Positions 28,438-39,191 of a DNA stretch of 64,000 nucleotides are shown here, piece after piece. This DNA comes from Undibacterium hunanense (GTDB lineage: Bacteria; Pseudomonadota; Gammaproteobacteria; Burkholderiales; Burkholderiaceae_D), in the NCBI RefSeq assembly GCF_014284335.1, contig NZ_JACOGF010000004.1:186001-250000 (forward strand), read 5' to 3'. The notes under the pieces are model-generated. The model was not told the origin of the DNA. It worked only from the letters and a program-made list of their open reading frames with translations, and did not search any database. Each line of letters starts with the position of its first letter. The first letter of the stretch is position 1. Position numbers and translations under genes: made by a program.

Positions 28438-29052
28438 CTATTTTTTCATCTCTGCATACGCCAGGTATTGATGATGCAGTTGTACTACCTGCGCACGGAT
28501 ATTTTCCAGTGGTCCCTGATTCGTGATGACGTCATCTGCCGCCGCCAGTCTTTGTTGCCGGCTGGCCTGATTATGCATGATGGCCTGCACCTGTTCCCGG
28601 TTCAGGCGATTGCGTGACATGACACGCTGGATTTGTGTTTCTTCGTCGCAATCAACTACCAGCACACGGTCCACACGGCTTTTCCAGCTGCCCGATTCCA
28701 CCAGCAGGGGAACCACAAAAATCAGATAACTGCCTCTGGCAGTGCTGACGGCTTGCTCGGTTTCCTGGCGGATAAGCGGGTGCAGTATGTTTTCCAGCTT
28801 GTGTTTTTGTGCCGGATCAGAAAATACCAGTTCGCGCATGGCAGACCTGTCCATGGCACCATCTGCGGTCAGCAATTCATAACCAAATTGCGCCAGAATA
28901 GCTGGTATGGCCAGTCCGCCAGGCACCGTGAGCTGATGGGCAATGACATCGGTATCAATCAGGGCAGCACCCAGTTCGCCGAGGATATTGGCAATAGTGG
29001 TTTTGCCACTGCCTATGCCACCAGTCAGGCCCAGCGCAAAACGGGCAGGCAT
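28438..29052 (-). CDS. coaE: Dephospho-CoA kinase
   Basis: CoaE phosphorylates dephospho-CoA, the last step of coenzyme A synthesis. The 204-residue product opens with the P-loop [14 protein letters not shown], has the [10 protein letters not shown] segment, and [22 protein letters not shown] near residue 130. It overlaps the prepilin peptidase gene by one base, the conserved pilD-coaE coupling of Beta- and Gammaproteobacteria. Confidence 0.96.
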   Translation of the reverse strand: MPARFALGLTGGIGSGKTTIANILGELGAALIDTDVIAHQLTVPGGLAIPAILAQFGYELLTADGAMDRSAMRELVFSDPAQKHKLENILHPLIRQETEQAVSTARGSYLIFVVPLLVESGSWKSRVDRVLVVDCDEETQIQRVMSRNRLNREQVQAIMHNQASRQQRLAAADDVITNQGPLENIRAQVVQLHHQYLAYAEMKK

Positions 29053-29915
29053 TACATGATGCCCAGGTAATAGTCCACGATCTGATGTCCCCAGACCAGG
29101 GCAATCAGGCCGGCACCAGCGAGATAAGGGCCAAACGGAATCTTTGTTTCCCAGCCCAGCTTACTCAGTACGATTATGGCAATGCCAATCACAGACCCAA
29201 CCAGTGACGACAATAAAATTACTACGGGCAGCATGCCCCAGCCCATCCATGCGCCTAGTGCTGCTAGCAGTTTAAAGTCGCCATAGCCCATGCCATCTTT
29301 GCCTGTGATGAGCTTGAAAGCCCAATAAACAGACCATAGTGCCAGGTAACCGGCGACTGCTCCAATGACTGCTTCCTGAAGCGGTGCGAAGGTTGCATTG
29401 ATATTGAGTAGCAGTCCCATCCATAGCAGCCCCAAAGTCATGTCGTCAGGTAACAATTGTGTATCAATGTCGATAAAGGTCATCGCCACCAGCAACCAGG
29501 CGAAGACGACCGCTGCCATGCCGCCAATGCCACTGCCGAAATGCCATATCATCCCGGCAGACAAGGCTGCCGTGAGTAACTCTATGAGGGGATAGCGTAC
29601 CGAGATTTTTGCTTTGCAAGACTTGCACTTGCCGCCCAGTAATAGATAACTGACTACAGGTATGTTTTCCAGCGCTGTAATGTTATGGCCACAATGCGGG
29701 CAGGCGGAACGAGGCAACACCAGGTTGTAGCGATCAGTATGTGGTAAGGGTAGCCCCTTTTCACTGGCATAATAATTATCTTCCTGGCGCCCCATGATTT
29801 TGGGCAGGCGATAAATTACAACGTTCAGAAAGCTCCCTATCAGCAGGCCGAGTATGCCAAAAAACAGCGTACTCAGCCAAAACCCCGGGGCTGCAAACAA
29901 AAGCAATTCCAGCAT
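29052..29915 (-). CDS. pilD: Type IV prepilin peptidase / N-methyltransferase
   Basis: PilD cleaves and N-methylates type IV prepilins at the inner membrane. The 287-residue product has two CxxC zinc pairs (CPHC and CKSC) in the N-terminal cytoplasmic domain, then several membrane helices. The two catalytic aspartates lie in [14 protein letters not shown] and [10 protein letters not shown]. Start and stop overlap pilC and coaE by one base each, so the genes are co-translated. Confidence 0.96.
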   Translation of the reverse strand: MLELLLFAAPGFWLSTLFFGILGLLIGSFLNVVIYRLPKIMGRQEDNYYASEKGLPLPHTDRYNLVLPRSACPHCGHNITALENIPVVSYLLLGGKCKSCKAKISVRYPLIELLTAALSAGMIWHFGSGIGGMAAVVFAWLLVAMTFIDIDTQLLPDDMTLGLLWMGLLLNINATFAPLQEAVIGAVAGYLALWSVYWAFKLITGKDGMGYGDFKLLAALGAWMGWGMLPVVILLSSLVGSVIGIAIIVLSKLGWETKIPFGPYLAGAGLIALVWGHQIVDYYLGIM

Positions 29916-31147
29916 CAGACCACCGAACCCAGTTTGAAAATTGGCAGGTACATCGCGACCACCAGGCCACCAATGACCACACCCAGAATCGCCATGATCA
30001 TCGGTTCCATCAGACTGGACAGGGAAGCAACAGCTTCATCCACCTCATCTTCATAAAAATCAGCGACCTTGCCCAACATGGAATCCAGCGCACCGGATTC
30101 TTCACCAATCGACACCATTTGCGTGACCATATTCGGGAAGACATTCGAGTTTTGCATGGCGACGGTCAGGCTGACACCGGTACTGACTTCCGTCTGGATT
30201 TTGATGGTGGCATCCAGATAAACAGCATTACCGGCGGCACCACCAACCGAGTCCAGCGACTCAACCAGCGGCACACCAGCGGCAAACATGGTCGCCAGGG
30301 TACGTGTCCAGCGTGCAATGGTGGCTTTACGGATCACATCACCAAACACGGGGGCCTGTAACAGCAAGCGGTCCATGGTCTGCTGCATTTTTAAAGAACG
30401 TCTCCAGGATTGCATAAAGAAGTATACGCCACCAAACACTCCGCCAAAGATCAGGTACCAGTATCTGACAAAGAAATCGGAAATCGCCATGACGAACAGG
30501 GTAGGTGCCGGCAAATCAGCACCAAAACTTTTGAATACCTCTTTAAACGCCGGTACCACCCAGATCATGATGACGGCGGTCACAATGAAAGCAATCCCCA
30601 GAATGGCGATAGGGTACGTCAGGGCAGATTTGATCTTGGCCTTGATGGCCAGGGTTTTTTCCTTGTAGATCGCAAGGCGGTTCAGCAAATCTTCCAGAAT
30701 ACCGGCTTGCTCACCAGCGCCGACCAGATTACAGAACAGCGGGTCAAAATACAGGGGAAACTTGCGGAACGCCTGGTTCAGACTGGTGCCGGTCTCAACG
30801 TCGCCCCGGATATCCTGCAATAACTTGGAAACGGAAGGATTGGAGTGACCTTTGGATACAATATCAAAAGACTGTAGCAAGGGTACGCCGGCTTTCATCA
30901 TGGTGGCTAACTGACGCGTGAACAGGGTGATGTCTTTGTCAGTGATTTTTTTGCCGGTACTATAGCTTTTTTTCTTCAGCTTGGTGACCAGAATGCCCTG
31001 ACGGCGCAAGGTGGCGTTGACAATCGCTTCGCCGCCAGCGCGCAATTCACCCCTTACGGTTTTACCAAACTTGTCCTTGCCCTCCCAGGCAAATAAATGT
31101 TCTTTGACCTGCGACGATTTGACGGGCCTTGCCGGATTAGTTGCCAT
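29915..31147 (-). CDS. pilC: Type IV pilus inner-membrane platform protein
   Basis: PilC is the polytopic platform on which the PilB and PilT motors act. The 410-residue product has two duplicated T2SSF domains. The first has FTRQLATMMKAGVPLLQSFDI and the second WTRTLATMFAAGVPLVESLDSV. Three membrane helices are visible (about 175-200, 220-245 and the C-terminus). It is 15 bases downstream of pilB and overlaps pilD. Confidence 0.96.
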   Translation of the reverse strand: MATNPARPVKSSQVKEHLFAWEGKDKFGKTVRGELRAGGEAIVNATLRRQGILVTKLKKKSYSTGKKITDKDITLFTRQLATMMKAGVPLLQSFDIVSKGHSNPSVSKLLQDIRGDVETGTSLNQAFRKFPLYFDPLFCNLVGAGEQAGILEDLLNRLAIYKEKTLAIKAKIKSALTYPIAILGIAFIVTAVIMIWVVPAFKEVFKSFGADLPAPTLFVMAISDFFVRYWYLIFGGVFGGVYFFMQSWRRSLKMQQTMDRLLLQAPVFGDVIRKATIARWTRTLATMFAAGVPLVESLDSVGGAAGNAVYLDATIKIQTEVSTGVSLTVAMQNSNVFPNMVTQMVSIGEESGALDSMLGKVADFYEDEVDEAVASLSSLMEPMIMAILGVVIGGLVVAMYLPIFKLGSVV

Positions 31148-31162
31148 ATGACTGTTCTCTTA

Positions 31163-32890
31163 TTATTCGTTGGTACATCCGAGCACTTCCTCGAGACTGG
31201 TCAGACCCTGTTTCACCTTCAACAGTCCTGACTGACGCAAATTCCGGATGCCTTCGCGTTGTGCCTGTTCTTCGATTTCCATCGCGCTGCCACTGGCCAG
31301 AATGATGCGTTCTATCGATTCGGAAATAGGCATCAACTGGTAAATACCAACGCGACCTTTGTAACCGCCGCCGCTGCAGCGTTCACAGCCGACCGGGCCA
31401 TAGGGTTTCCAGGTGCCGTCCAGGTCATCATCCTTGAAACCGGCCTGTAGCAAGACCTCATCCAGCACGTCGACTGGTTTTTTGCAGGTACAGAGACGGC
31501 GTGCCAGCCTTTGCGCGGTGATCAGGATAACGGATGACGCGATATTGAAGGGCGCCACTCCCATGTTCATCAGACGCGTCAGTGTTGCCGGGGCATCATT
31601 GGTATGCAGGGTGGAAAACACCATGTGACCTGTTTGCGCGGCCTTGATGGCAATATCGGCTGTTTCCAGATCACGAATCTCACCCACCATGATGACGTCA
31701 GGATCCTGACGCAGGAAAGATTTCAGTGCCGCCGCAAAGGTAAGACCGGCCTTGTCATTGACGTTGACCTGATTGACGCCGGGCAAGTTGATCTCGGCCG
31801 GATCTTCCGCTGTGGAGATATTGATGCCTGGTTTATTGATGACATTAAGGCAAGTGTACAGCGACACCGTTTTACCAGAGCCGGTCGGGCCAGTGACCAG
31901 CACCATGCCGTAGGGGCGCTGAATGGCATCCAGCAGAATGGCTTTATGATCCGGATCGTAACCCAGGGCATCAATACCCATCTGTGCCTGGGACCCATCC
32001 AGAATACGCATTACGATCTTTTCGCCAAACAGCGTGGGCAGTGTGCTCACACGAAAGTCGATGGATTTGCTGGCGGACAACTGCAATTTCATGCGGCCAT
32101 CTTGCGGAATACGTTTTTCAGAAATATCCAGCTTGGAGATCACCTTGATACGCGAAGCCAGTTTTTCCTTGATGGCCAGTGGTGGCTGGGCAATTTCTTT
32201 CAGTTCGCCGTCAACGCGGAAGCGGATGCGATAAAATTTTTCAAAGGGTTCAAAATGCAAATCGGAGGCGCCCATGTTGATCGCATCCACCAGCATTTTT
32301 TGAAGGAATTTAACGACCGGCGCATCATCAATTTCTGTTGCCTGGGTATCAGCAGCAGCCTGATTGAGGTCTTCTTCCTTGAATTCGAGTTCAAAATCAT
32401 CGCCGGCGATGTCTGCCAGGGTTTGTTCTGAGGTTTTACCCAGTCTGTCCAGCAGTTTGACCAGCGCATCATGTTGCACGATGATGATGTCAACACCCAG
32501 ACCAGTCTGAAACTTGACCTGATCAAGTGCCGAGTTATTGGTCGGATCGGACAGCGCAAGCGATACCTTGTTGCCTTTTTTGGCAATCGCTATCATGCGC
32601 TGCGCCTGCATGAGCTTGGGATCAACCAGCTTTTCCGGTATCAGTGACTCATTGATCAGCGATAAATCCAGCAGTGGATAACCAAACACATCCGAGCAAA
32701 ACGTCGCCAGGTCGCGTGCATTGATAAAGCCGCTTTGCAGCAAGCCATCAATGAAGGGGGTTTTTTCGATCTGGGTTTTTTTACTGACGACATCCACCTG
32801 GGCCGCAGTCAATAAATTGGCTTGCGTCAGTGCGCGCGCCAAACCTGAGGTCGGGGTGAGGGAAGCTGAATTTGGTTGGACTGCGGACAT
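31163..32890 (-). CDS. pilB: Type IV pilus extension ATPase
   Basis: PilB is the hexameric motor that powers pilus extension. From the ATG at 32890 (MSAVQPNSASL) the product is 575 residues; a longer in-frame start at 32944 lacks support. The N-terminal MshEN-like region (about 1-150) precedes the ATPase core with Walker A GPTGSGKT and the DPDVIMVGEIRDLETADIA Asp/Walker B region. A four-cysteine zinc site is present (CTCKK, CERC). It is first in the pilB-pilC-pilD-coaE operon, while pilS and pilR lie 22 kb away. Confidence 0.95.
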   Translation of the reverse strand: MSAVQPNSASLTPTSGLARALTQANLLTAAQVDVVSKKTQIEKTPFIDGLLQSGFINARDLATFCSDVFGYPLLDLSLINESLIPEKLVDPKLMQAQRMIAIAKKGNKVSLALSDPTNNSALDQVKFQTGLGVDIIIVQHDALVKLLDRLGKTSEQTLADIAGDDFELEFKEEDLNQAAADTQATEIDDAPVVKFLQKMLVDAINMGASDLHFEPFEKFYRIRFRVDGELKEIAQPPLAIKEKLASRIKVISKLDISEKRIPQDGRMKLQLSASKSIDFRVSTLPTLFGEKIVMRILDGSQAQMGIDALGYDPDHKAILLDAIQRPYGMVLVTGPTGSGKTVSLYTCLNVINKPGINISTAEDPAEINLPGVNQVNVNDKAGLTFAAALKSFLRQDPDVIMVGEIRDLETADIAIKAAQTGHMVFSTLHTNDAPATLTRLMNMGVAPFNIASSVILITAQRLARRLCTCKKPVDVLDEVLLQAGFKDDDLDGTWKPYGPVGCERCSGGGYKGRVGIYQLMPISESIERIILASGSAMEIEEQAQREGIRNLRQSGLLKVKQGLTSLEEVLGCTNE

Positions 32891-33184
32891 AGGGTCTTTT
32901 GAGTAAAATTTACCAATACAATCAGTTGCCTTAGGATAATGCAACTAAGCCCGTTATTTGTAAAGGCGTTCAGGGGGTAACCCGGCAGCCAAGCGGCAAA
33001 TAAGCAGCAAATAAGCGGTAAAAAGACCAGTATTGTAACTTTCGTATCACTGTGCCTGCTATTCGTTACAGGAGTGTTACAAATTTTGCCCAGTGATCAA
33101 GCCCTGTCGTCCACCTCAAATTGGCCCTGTACTGGCCCTGAATTTACTGCATTCTTGAAGGAAGATGTGAGGGCCTGCAAAAGA

Positions 33185-34165
33185 TTAATGATTGCGCCCT
33201 ACGGCAAAAGCGCATAACTGCACCATGGCCTGTTTGTAGCTGCTTTCTGGCAAGCCGACAATGGCAGCAGCCGCGCGGTCGGCCGCTTTGACTGCTTCAT
33301 TTTGCGTATAGGCCAAGGCACCAGAACTGGTAATGGCCTTCAGGATGGCATCAAATTTTGATTCGTCGCCATTTTCTATGCAGGCACGCACCAGCTCTTG
33401 TTCGGCAGCACTGCCGTTCTTCATCAGATAAATCAGTGGCAGGGTAGGTTTGCCCTCGCGCAAATCATCGCCTACATTCTTGCCTATATCTTCGGCATTG
33501 CCAGAATAATCCAGGACATCATCAATCAGTTGAAATGCCGTGCCCAGCGAACGGCCATATTCGCCAGCCGCTTCAATTTCCTGCGCATTGGCACCGGCAA
33601 TGAGGGCGCCGATTTCGGCTGCGGCTTCAAACAGCTTGGCTGTTTTTGAACGTATGACCTGCAGATAGCGTTCTTCCGTTACATCTGGATCATGCATATT
33701 CAACAACTGCAAGACCTCACCTTCAGCAATGACATTGGTTGCATCTGCCAGTATCTGCATGATTTGCATGTTGTTGATGGAAACCATCATCTGGAAGGCG
33801 CGCGAGTACAGAAAATCACCCACCAGCACCGATGCCGCATTGCCAAACAGGGCATTCGCTGTCTTGCGCCCGCGCCGTAGTGAGGATTCATCTACGACAT
33901 CATCGTGCAGCAGGGTGGCGGTATGGATAAATTCTACAATCGCGGCCAGCTCGTGATGATGTTTCCCCTGGTACTGATAGGCATTCGCCACCAGCAAGAC
34001 CAGTACTGGTCGTATCCTTTTTCCGCCGGCACTGATGATGTATTCGGCAATCTGATTCACCAGCGGTACTTCAGAATGCAGTTTATTACGTATGACCTGG
34101 TTGACTTCCGACATGTCAGAAGCAATAAGTTCAGTGATGGGATTGGGGTTGTTTGTGGCAGACAA
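33185..34165 (-). CDS. ispB: Octaprenyl diphosphate synthase
   Basis: IspB makes the long polyprenyl tail of ubiquinone. The two Asp-rich motifs LLHDDVVDES and QLIDDVLDYSG and the GGKRIRP substrate site are present. The start is uncertain: the ORF is open to 34237, but homologues begin near SATNNPNPITELIASDM, so a TTG at 34165 with GCAGG upstream is preferred. The ATG at 34213 is the alternative. It diverges from rplU, the usual ispB/rplU arrangement in proteobacteria. Confidence 0.9.
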   Translation of the reverse strand: MSATNNPNPITELIASDMSEVNQVIRNKLHSEVPLVNQIAEYIISAGGKRIRPVLVLLVANAYQYQGKHHHELAAIVEFIHTATLLHDDVVDESSLRRGRKTANALFGNAASVLVGDFLYSRAFQMMVSINNMQIMQILADATNVIAEGEVLQLLNMHDPDVTEERYLQVIRSKTAKLFEAAAEIGALIAGANAQEIEAAGEYGRSLGTAFQLIDDVLDYSGNAEDIGKNVGDDLREGKPTLPLIYLMKNGSAAEQELVRACIENGDESKFDAILKAITSSGALAYTQNEAVKAADRAAAAIVGLPESSYKQAMVQLCAFAVGRNH

Positions 34166-34333
34166 GGGGAAACCTGCAAAAAATCCAGAATGGCCGAGAT
34201 TATACGATGCCATGCCATTGTTTTGCTTGAATTGCACCAGCGCTCTTTGCTTTATTATACTTTCCGGTCATTAAACGCCCCGGTGTTTGGCTGTAGCGAG
34301 CCCTGGGCTGCTGAAAAAATATGCAAATAGTCT

Positions 34334-34362
34334 TTGACGCTTATTCCGGAATTATGTACAAT
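34334..34362 (+). promoter_or_regulatory. rplU-rpmA promoter
   Basis: TTGACG (34334-34339) and TACAAT (34357-34362) are separated by exactly 17 bases, a strong housekeeping sigma-70 promoter. It gives a leader of about 70 bases before rplU, containing a TTTTCCCG/CGGG(A)GAAAA-type hairpin near 34370-34411 that might take part in ribosomal-protein autoregulation. Confidence 0.8.
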
Positions 34363-34441
34363 TTGTGGTTTTCCCGATTTCCCAGATGGTTTCTCAGTCC
34401 GGCGGGAGAAAATTCCTAATTTTTATTTGATGAGGTTTCAC

Positions 34442-34753
34442 ATGTACGCGGTCATAAAAACCGGAGGCAAGCAATACAAAGTTGTCGCTGGTGAAAAACT
34501 TAAAGTAGAACAGATACCTGCAGACATTGGCTCCGAAATCACCATAGATCAAGTGCTCGCATTGGGCGCTGGCGAGACCATTAAATTTGGTGCTCCACTG
34601 GTCACAGGTGCTACGGTGCTGGCTAAGGTTATAGATCACGGTCGTCACGACAAAGTGCGCATTTTCAAAATGCGTCGTCGTAAGCATTATCAGAAACGTC
34701 AAGGCCATCGCCAAAACTACACTGAATTGCAAATCGTATCTATCAACGGCTAA
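34442..34753 (+). CDS. rplU: 50S ribosomal protein L21
   Basis: L21 binds 23S rRNA in the large subunit. It is 103 residues, the standard length, starting [14 protein letters not shown] and ending with the basic [19 protein letters not shown] segment typical of the family. It is followed 45 bases later by rpmA (L27). Confidence 0.98.
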   Translation: MYAVIKTGGKQYKVVAGEKLKVEQIPADIGSEITIDQVLALGAGETIKFGAPLVTGATVLAKVIDHGRHDKVRIFKMRRRKHYQKRQGHRQNYTELQIVSING

Positions 34754-34798
34754 TCCGTAGATAAGTTAATTTACCTGAACTTAAGGAGCTAATTAAAA

Positions 34799-35056
34799 AT
34801 GGCACACAAAAAAGGCGGCGGCACCACGCGCAACGGCCGTGACTCAGAATCGAAACGCCTTGGCGTTAAAGTCTACGGCGGCCAAGCTATCAATGCTGGC
34901 GGTATCATCATTCGTCAACGCGGTACACGCGTACACGCTGGTGAAAACGTTGGTATGGGCAAAGATCACACTTTGTTCGCTCTGGTTAATGGCAAAGTAC
35001 AATTCGCGATCAAAGGTGCAGCACGTCACCAGTTCGCAATTGTTGTTCCAGCGTAA
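34799..35056 (+). CDS. rpmA: 50S ribosomal protein L27
   Basis: L27 lies near the peptidyl-transferase centre. The 85-residue product begins [20 protein letters not shown] and has the [15 protein letters not shown] core. There is no N-terminal extension needing processing, so it is the proteobacterial form. A strong AAGGAG ribosome site precedes it, and a terminator follows before obgE. Confidence 0.98.
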   Translation: MAHKKGGGTTRNGRDSESKRLGVKVYGGQAINAGGIIIRQRGTRVHAGENVGMGKDHTLFALVNGKVQFAIKGAARHQFAIVVPA

Positions 35057-35097
35057 TGCATTGAAGTAATTCAAAGCAGGGCGCAAGCCAGTATGAT

Positions 35098-35129
35098 AAA
35101 AAGGCTCTGCCATCGGTAGGGCCTTTTTA
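35098..35129 (+). terminator. Terminator after rpmA
   Basis: AAAAAGGC pairs with GCCTTTTT, with a further inner TGCC/GGTA pairing, ending in TTTTT. It begins 42 bases after the rpmA stop. Confidence 0.75.
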
Positions 35130-35248
35130 GTTGGATTTGATCGCTATTCCAGCTAAATAAAGCGGTGCATGCCACCCAGACTATTTCTCTCCGCAAATAC
35201 ACCCTGCATGGTCAGTTTGGTGTTAGCCCTTTTAATTTGAAGAAATCC

Positions 35249-35299
35249 TGTATAAATTTATTGTTCCATCAGGTTACAAAAATTTATACAAGCTTTTTT
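35249..35299 (+). promoter_or_regulatory. AT-rich hairpin before obgE
   Basis: TGTATAAATTT (35249-35259) and AAATTTATACA (35280-35290) are perfect 11-base complements around a 20-base loop, followed by AGCTTTTTTA and then the obgE ribosome site AGGTGG. The shape is terminator-like but immediately precedes a start codon, so attenuation is possible. The left arm also contains TATAAA, a possible -10 element. Confidence 0.5.
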
Positions 35300-35301
35300 A
35301 G

Positions 35302-36423
<1,122 letters not shown>

Positions 36424-36424
36424 T

Positions 36425-36453
36425 AAAAAACCTGGTGAAAGCCAGGTTTTTTT
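36425..36453 (+). terminator. Terminator after obgE
   Basis: AAAAAACCTGG pairs with CCAGGTTTTTT around TGAAAG, running into T7. It begins at the obgE stop codon. Confidence 0.93.
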
Positions 36454-36513
36454 ACGTCTGCCATCAACTACCCAACAACTGCCGATCAAATGCCTCGTAC
36501 CCGTCAAGGATGG

Positions 36514-36642
36514 AATATCAATGATTATTTTGATATTGGAATAATTTCTTTTTAATAATATAAATCCCATAAAAAATAGAATATTCCATTTAAATCTGAA
36601 TTAAATTTAGATTGCAACGATACTATCCATATAAAGTATAAT
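36514..36642 (+). promoter_or_regulatory. AT-rich proB upstream region with palindrome and promoter
   Basis: A perfect AATATCAA...TTGATATT inverted repeat (36514-36537) opens a strongly AT-rich stretch of about 140 bases. A TATAAT at 36637-36642, with TTGCAA at 36612-36617 (19-base spacing), is a plausible proB promoter giving a leader of some 55 bases. AT-rich tracts of this kind often bind nucleoid proteins. Confidence 0.45.
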
Positions 36643-36701
36643 TTTGATTTGCTGCGAGCTTGTGCGCAGTGACATCTCCAAATTTATATCCGTATTCATT
36701 T

Positions 36702-37820
36702 ATGCAATCTGTCATTCAGCAAGCAAAACGTCTGATTATCAAAGTAGGTTCATCCCTGGTGACCAATGATGGCAAAGGCCTGGACAAACAAGCCATTGCC
36801 AAATGGGCTGCCCAGATCGCTGGTCTGCGCGCCATGGGTAAGGAAGTGGTGCTGGTCAGCTCTGGCGCAATAGCCGAAGGGCGGCAACGTCTGGGCTTTG
36901 AAAAGCGACCGACTGCCATCCACGAACTGCAGGCTTGCGCTGCTGTCGGGCAAATGGGCCTGGCACAGATTTATGAAAGCAGCTTTCGTGAACACCAGAT
37001 AGGTACCGCGCAGATTTTATTGACGCATGCCGATCTGGCCGACCGTGAACGTTACCTGAATGCGCGTTCTACCCTGTTTACCTTGTTGCGCCTGGGCATT
37101 GTCCCCATTATTAATGAAAATGATACGGTGGTCACCGATGAAATCAAGTTTGGTGACAATGACACTTTGGGCGCATTGGTTGCCAATCTGATCGAGGGCG
37201 ATGCCCTGATCATTCTGACTGACCAAAAAGGTTTGTACACGGCTGACCCACGCAAGGACCCGAATGCCAGCTTTGTGCACGAGGCACGTGCCGGTGACCT
37301 GGCGCTGGAAGCCATGGCCGGTGGTGCTGGCTCCAGTCTGGGCAGTGGCGGCATGCTGACCAAGATATTGGCCGCCAAACGGGGTGCGCGTTCAGGTGCG
37401 CATACCGTCATTGCCTGGGGACGCGAAGAAAATGTTTTGCTGCGCCTGGCGCAGGGCGAATCCATAGGTACGCAACTGATTTCGCAAATGGCACCTGTGG
37501 CCGCGCGCAAGCAATGGATGATGGATCATTTGCAAACACTGGGCCAGGTTGTGCTGGATGCTGGCGCAGTACAAAAACTGACGCGCGAAGGAAAATCTTT
37601 GCTGCCTATAGGCGTGCTGGATGTGCGTGGTGAATTCAGCCGTGGTGCAGTGGTCACCTGTTGTGATGAGGCCGGTACGCCGGTAGCCAGGGGGCTTATC
37701 AATTACTCAAGCGCTGATGCGCGCCGTATCAAGCGCCACGCGTCAGCAGAAATTGCATCCATACTCGGCTTTGTGGAAGAGTCAGAACTGATACACCGCG
37801 ATAATCTGGTGCTGCTATAA
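36702..37820 (+). CDS. proB: Glutamate 5-kinase
   Basis: ProB phosphorylates glutamate in the first step of proline synthesis and is normally feedback-inhibited by proline. The 372-residue product has the amino-acid-kinase domain ([16 protein letters not shown] at the start, then [17 protein letters not shown]) and a C-terminal PUA domain (about 278-360). An upstream TTG at 36660 is in frame but [16 protein letters not shown] is the natural start. proA is not adjacent; proB follows obgE, as in many Betaproteobacteria. Confidence 0.96.
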   Translation: MQSVIQQAKRLIIKVGSSLVTNDGKGLDKQAIAKWAAQIAGLRAMGKEVVLVSSGAIAEGRQRLGFEKRPTAIHELQACAAVGQMGLAQIYESSFREHQIGTAQILLTHADLADRERYLNARSTLFTLLRLGIVPIINENDTVVTDEIKFGDNDTLGALVANLIEGDALIILTDQKGLYTADPRKDPNASFVHEARAGDLALEAMAGGAGSSLGSGGMLTKILAAKRGARSGAHTVIAWGREENVLLRLAQGESIGTQLISQMAPVAARKQWMMDHLQTLGQVVLDAGAVQKLTREGKSLLPIGVLDVRGEFSRGAVVTCCDEAGTPVARGLINYSSADARRIKRHASAEIASILGFVEESELIHRDNLVLL

Positions 37821-37825
37821 AAATT

Positions 37826-37853
37826 GAGCGCTGAATTCAGCGCCCATTTTCAT
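37826..37853 (+). terminator. Terminator-like palindrome after proB
   Basis: GCGCTGAATTCAGCGC (37828-37843) is a perfect palindrome 7 bases after the proB stop, followed by CCATTTTCATTT. The T-run is interrupted, so termination may be weak. Confidence 0.55.
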
Positions 37854-37884
37854 TTCTGCAATATGATTTTAATCATTGAGCATT

Positions 37885-38400
37885 TTAATAATATGACATT
37901 TTCTTGCCGCGCAATTTATCCAGCAAGACATTGACCTTGCCTGCTATTGTCCGGCCTTCACAAAAGTAATCCGAAAACAGGGTGCTATGCTGTTTGTTGG
38001 CACCAGTGCTGGAAATGGCATCCCATTGATTGCGACGCGAGCGCGACCAGGTACCGTCCGGGCGTCCAAAGGCAAATAATTTAACCTCATATGACTGGCA
38101 GCGCAGGCCTTCGTAGCTGATGTTTTTGGCCCCGCCATCGCTGGTGGCTACCAGGGTATAACGAATGGTACCGTCACTTGCGACCAGCAGGGACTTGGTA
38201 TCAATCGCAAAAGACTGGCTGTTGCTTTTATAGAAATTCAGCAGGTTTTCAGCTTTCGGTGCTTCTGGCAATTGCAGGGCGACTTCGCGCCATTCCTTGT
38301 CTTCTTCGTCAGCAGGTTCTTGCGCATGTAGCAGGGGGGCTGACAGCAGCAGGGTGCAAAACAGGCTGCTTGCCAGATGGCGTAAATGTAGTGTTGGCAT
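37885..38400 (-). CDS. CNP1-like family protein, secreted
   Basis: A 171-residue protein with a signal peptide (about residues 1-26, ending LLHAQ) and a mature domain resembling the CNP1-like family (cryptic neisserial protein): KEWREVALQLPEAP, then FAIDTKSLLVASDGTIRYTLVATS, then EGLRCQSYEVKLFAFGR. It is probably periplasmic; its function is unknown. It lies 3 bases downstream of rppH and is probably co-transcribed with it. CNP1-rppH adjacency recurs in Betaproteobacteria. Confidence 0.85.
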   Translation of the reverse strand: MPTLHLRHLASSLFCTLLLSAPLLHAQEPADEEDKEWREVALQLPEAPKAENLLNFYKSNSQSFAIDTKSLLVASDGTIRYTLVATSDGGAKNISYEGLRCQSYEVKLFAFGRPDGTWSRSRRNQWDAISSTGANKQHSTLFSDYFCEGRTIAGKVNVLLDKLRGKKMSYY

Positions 38401-38403
38401 AAA

Positions 38404-38976
38404 TTATTTAGATTCTTCCGGCTCGGTTTTCTTGATGTCGCGGCCCGGCTGCGCCTGTTGCTGATTGCGCAAATACCGGTTGCGGTTGGAATTCGGGTGT
38501 TCGGCACGGTGCACATAGCGTGACAATTCCTGCAAGGCCAGTTGGTAGACTCCCCGCTTGAATTCGATTACCACGTCCAGTGGTACCCAGTAATCATGCC
38601 AGCGCCATGCGTCAAACTCTGGATGGGTGCTGGCGCGCAGATTGACATCGCAATCACGGCCTATCATACGCAACAGGAACCAGATTTGCTTTTGCCCACG
38701 GTAATGCCCGCGGATTTCACGCTTGATAAAGTGATCGGGCACCTCATAGCGCAGCCAGTCGCGGGTGCGACCGATGACTTTGACGTGCTCTGGAAGCAGA
38801 CCAGTTTCCTCTTCCAGTTCCCGGAACATGGCCTGTTCCGGCGATTCACCGTATTTGATACCCCCCTGGGGGAATTGCCAGGAATGCTCGCGCACCCGCT
38901 TTCCCCACCAGACTTCATTGTTGGCGTTTAGCAAAATTATGCCAACGTTAGGGCGGAAGCCTTCACGATCCAGCAT
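38404..38976 (-). CDS. rppH: RNA 5'-pyrophosphohydrolase RppH
   Basis: RppH removes pyrophosphate from the 5' end of mRNA and so triggers RNase E decay. The start [17 protein letters not shown] fits the family; an ORF start four codons earlier does not. The 190-residue product contains [12 protein letters not shown] and RELEEETGL of the NUDIX box, and a Gln/Arg-rich, probably disordered tail of about 40 residues, longer than in E. coli. It diverges from proS. Confidence 0.95.
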   Translation of the reverse strand: MLDREGFRPNVGIILLNANNEVWWGKRVREHSWQFPQGGIKYGESPEQAMFRELEEETGLLPEHVKVIGRTRDWLRYEVPDHFIKREIRGHYRGQKQIWFLLRMIGRDCDVNLRASTHPEFDAWRWHDYWVPLDVVIEFKRGVYQLALQELSRYVHRAEHPNSNRNRYLRNQQQAQPGRDIKKTEPEESK

Positions 38977-39051
38977 GTTCAACCTCAAAACTTTCTGTGG
39001 CTAAACGGCCTGCTCCTGCAATAGATAGCGTTTGTTACATCGAAAAACCCC

Positions 39052-39093
39052 GCGATTTTCAGCGGACAGCCTCCAGGGAGGCGAACAAATCGC
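39052..39093 (+). promoter_or_regulatory. Nested hairpin upstream of proS
   Basis: GCGATTT (39052-39058) pairs with AAATCGC (39087-39093), enclosing GCCTC-CAGG-GAGGC. It lies in the divergent rppH/proS intergenic region, about 100 bases before proS. There is no T-run or T-box motif. It could be a leader structure of proS or a DNA site. Confidence 0.35.
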
Positions 39094-39191
39094 AGTTTCC
39101 TTCATCAAATGTGCAAAGAGTGGGCGCATTAGCCAGCTAATCCTTTAAAATTGAGTTGATTATAACCCTCCATTTAAAAAGAATCACTGTC

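Noticed and set aside
32945-33184. Possible tRNA gene in the pilB-ispB gap
   Set aside because: I looked for a cloverleaf with a GTTCRA T-loop and found none. Only short GCRGCAAATAA direct repeats are present.
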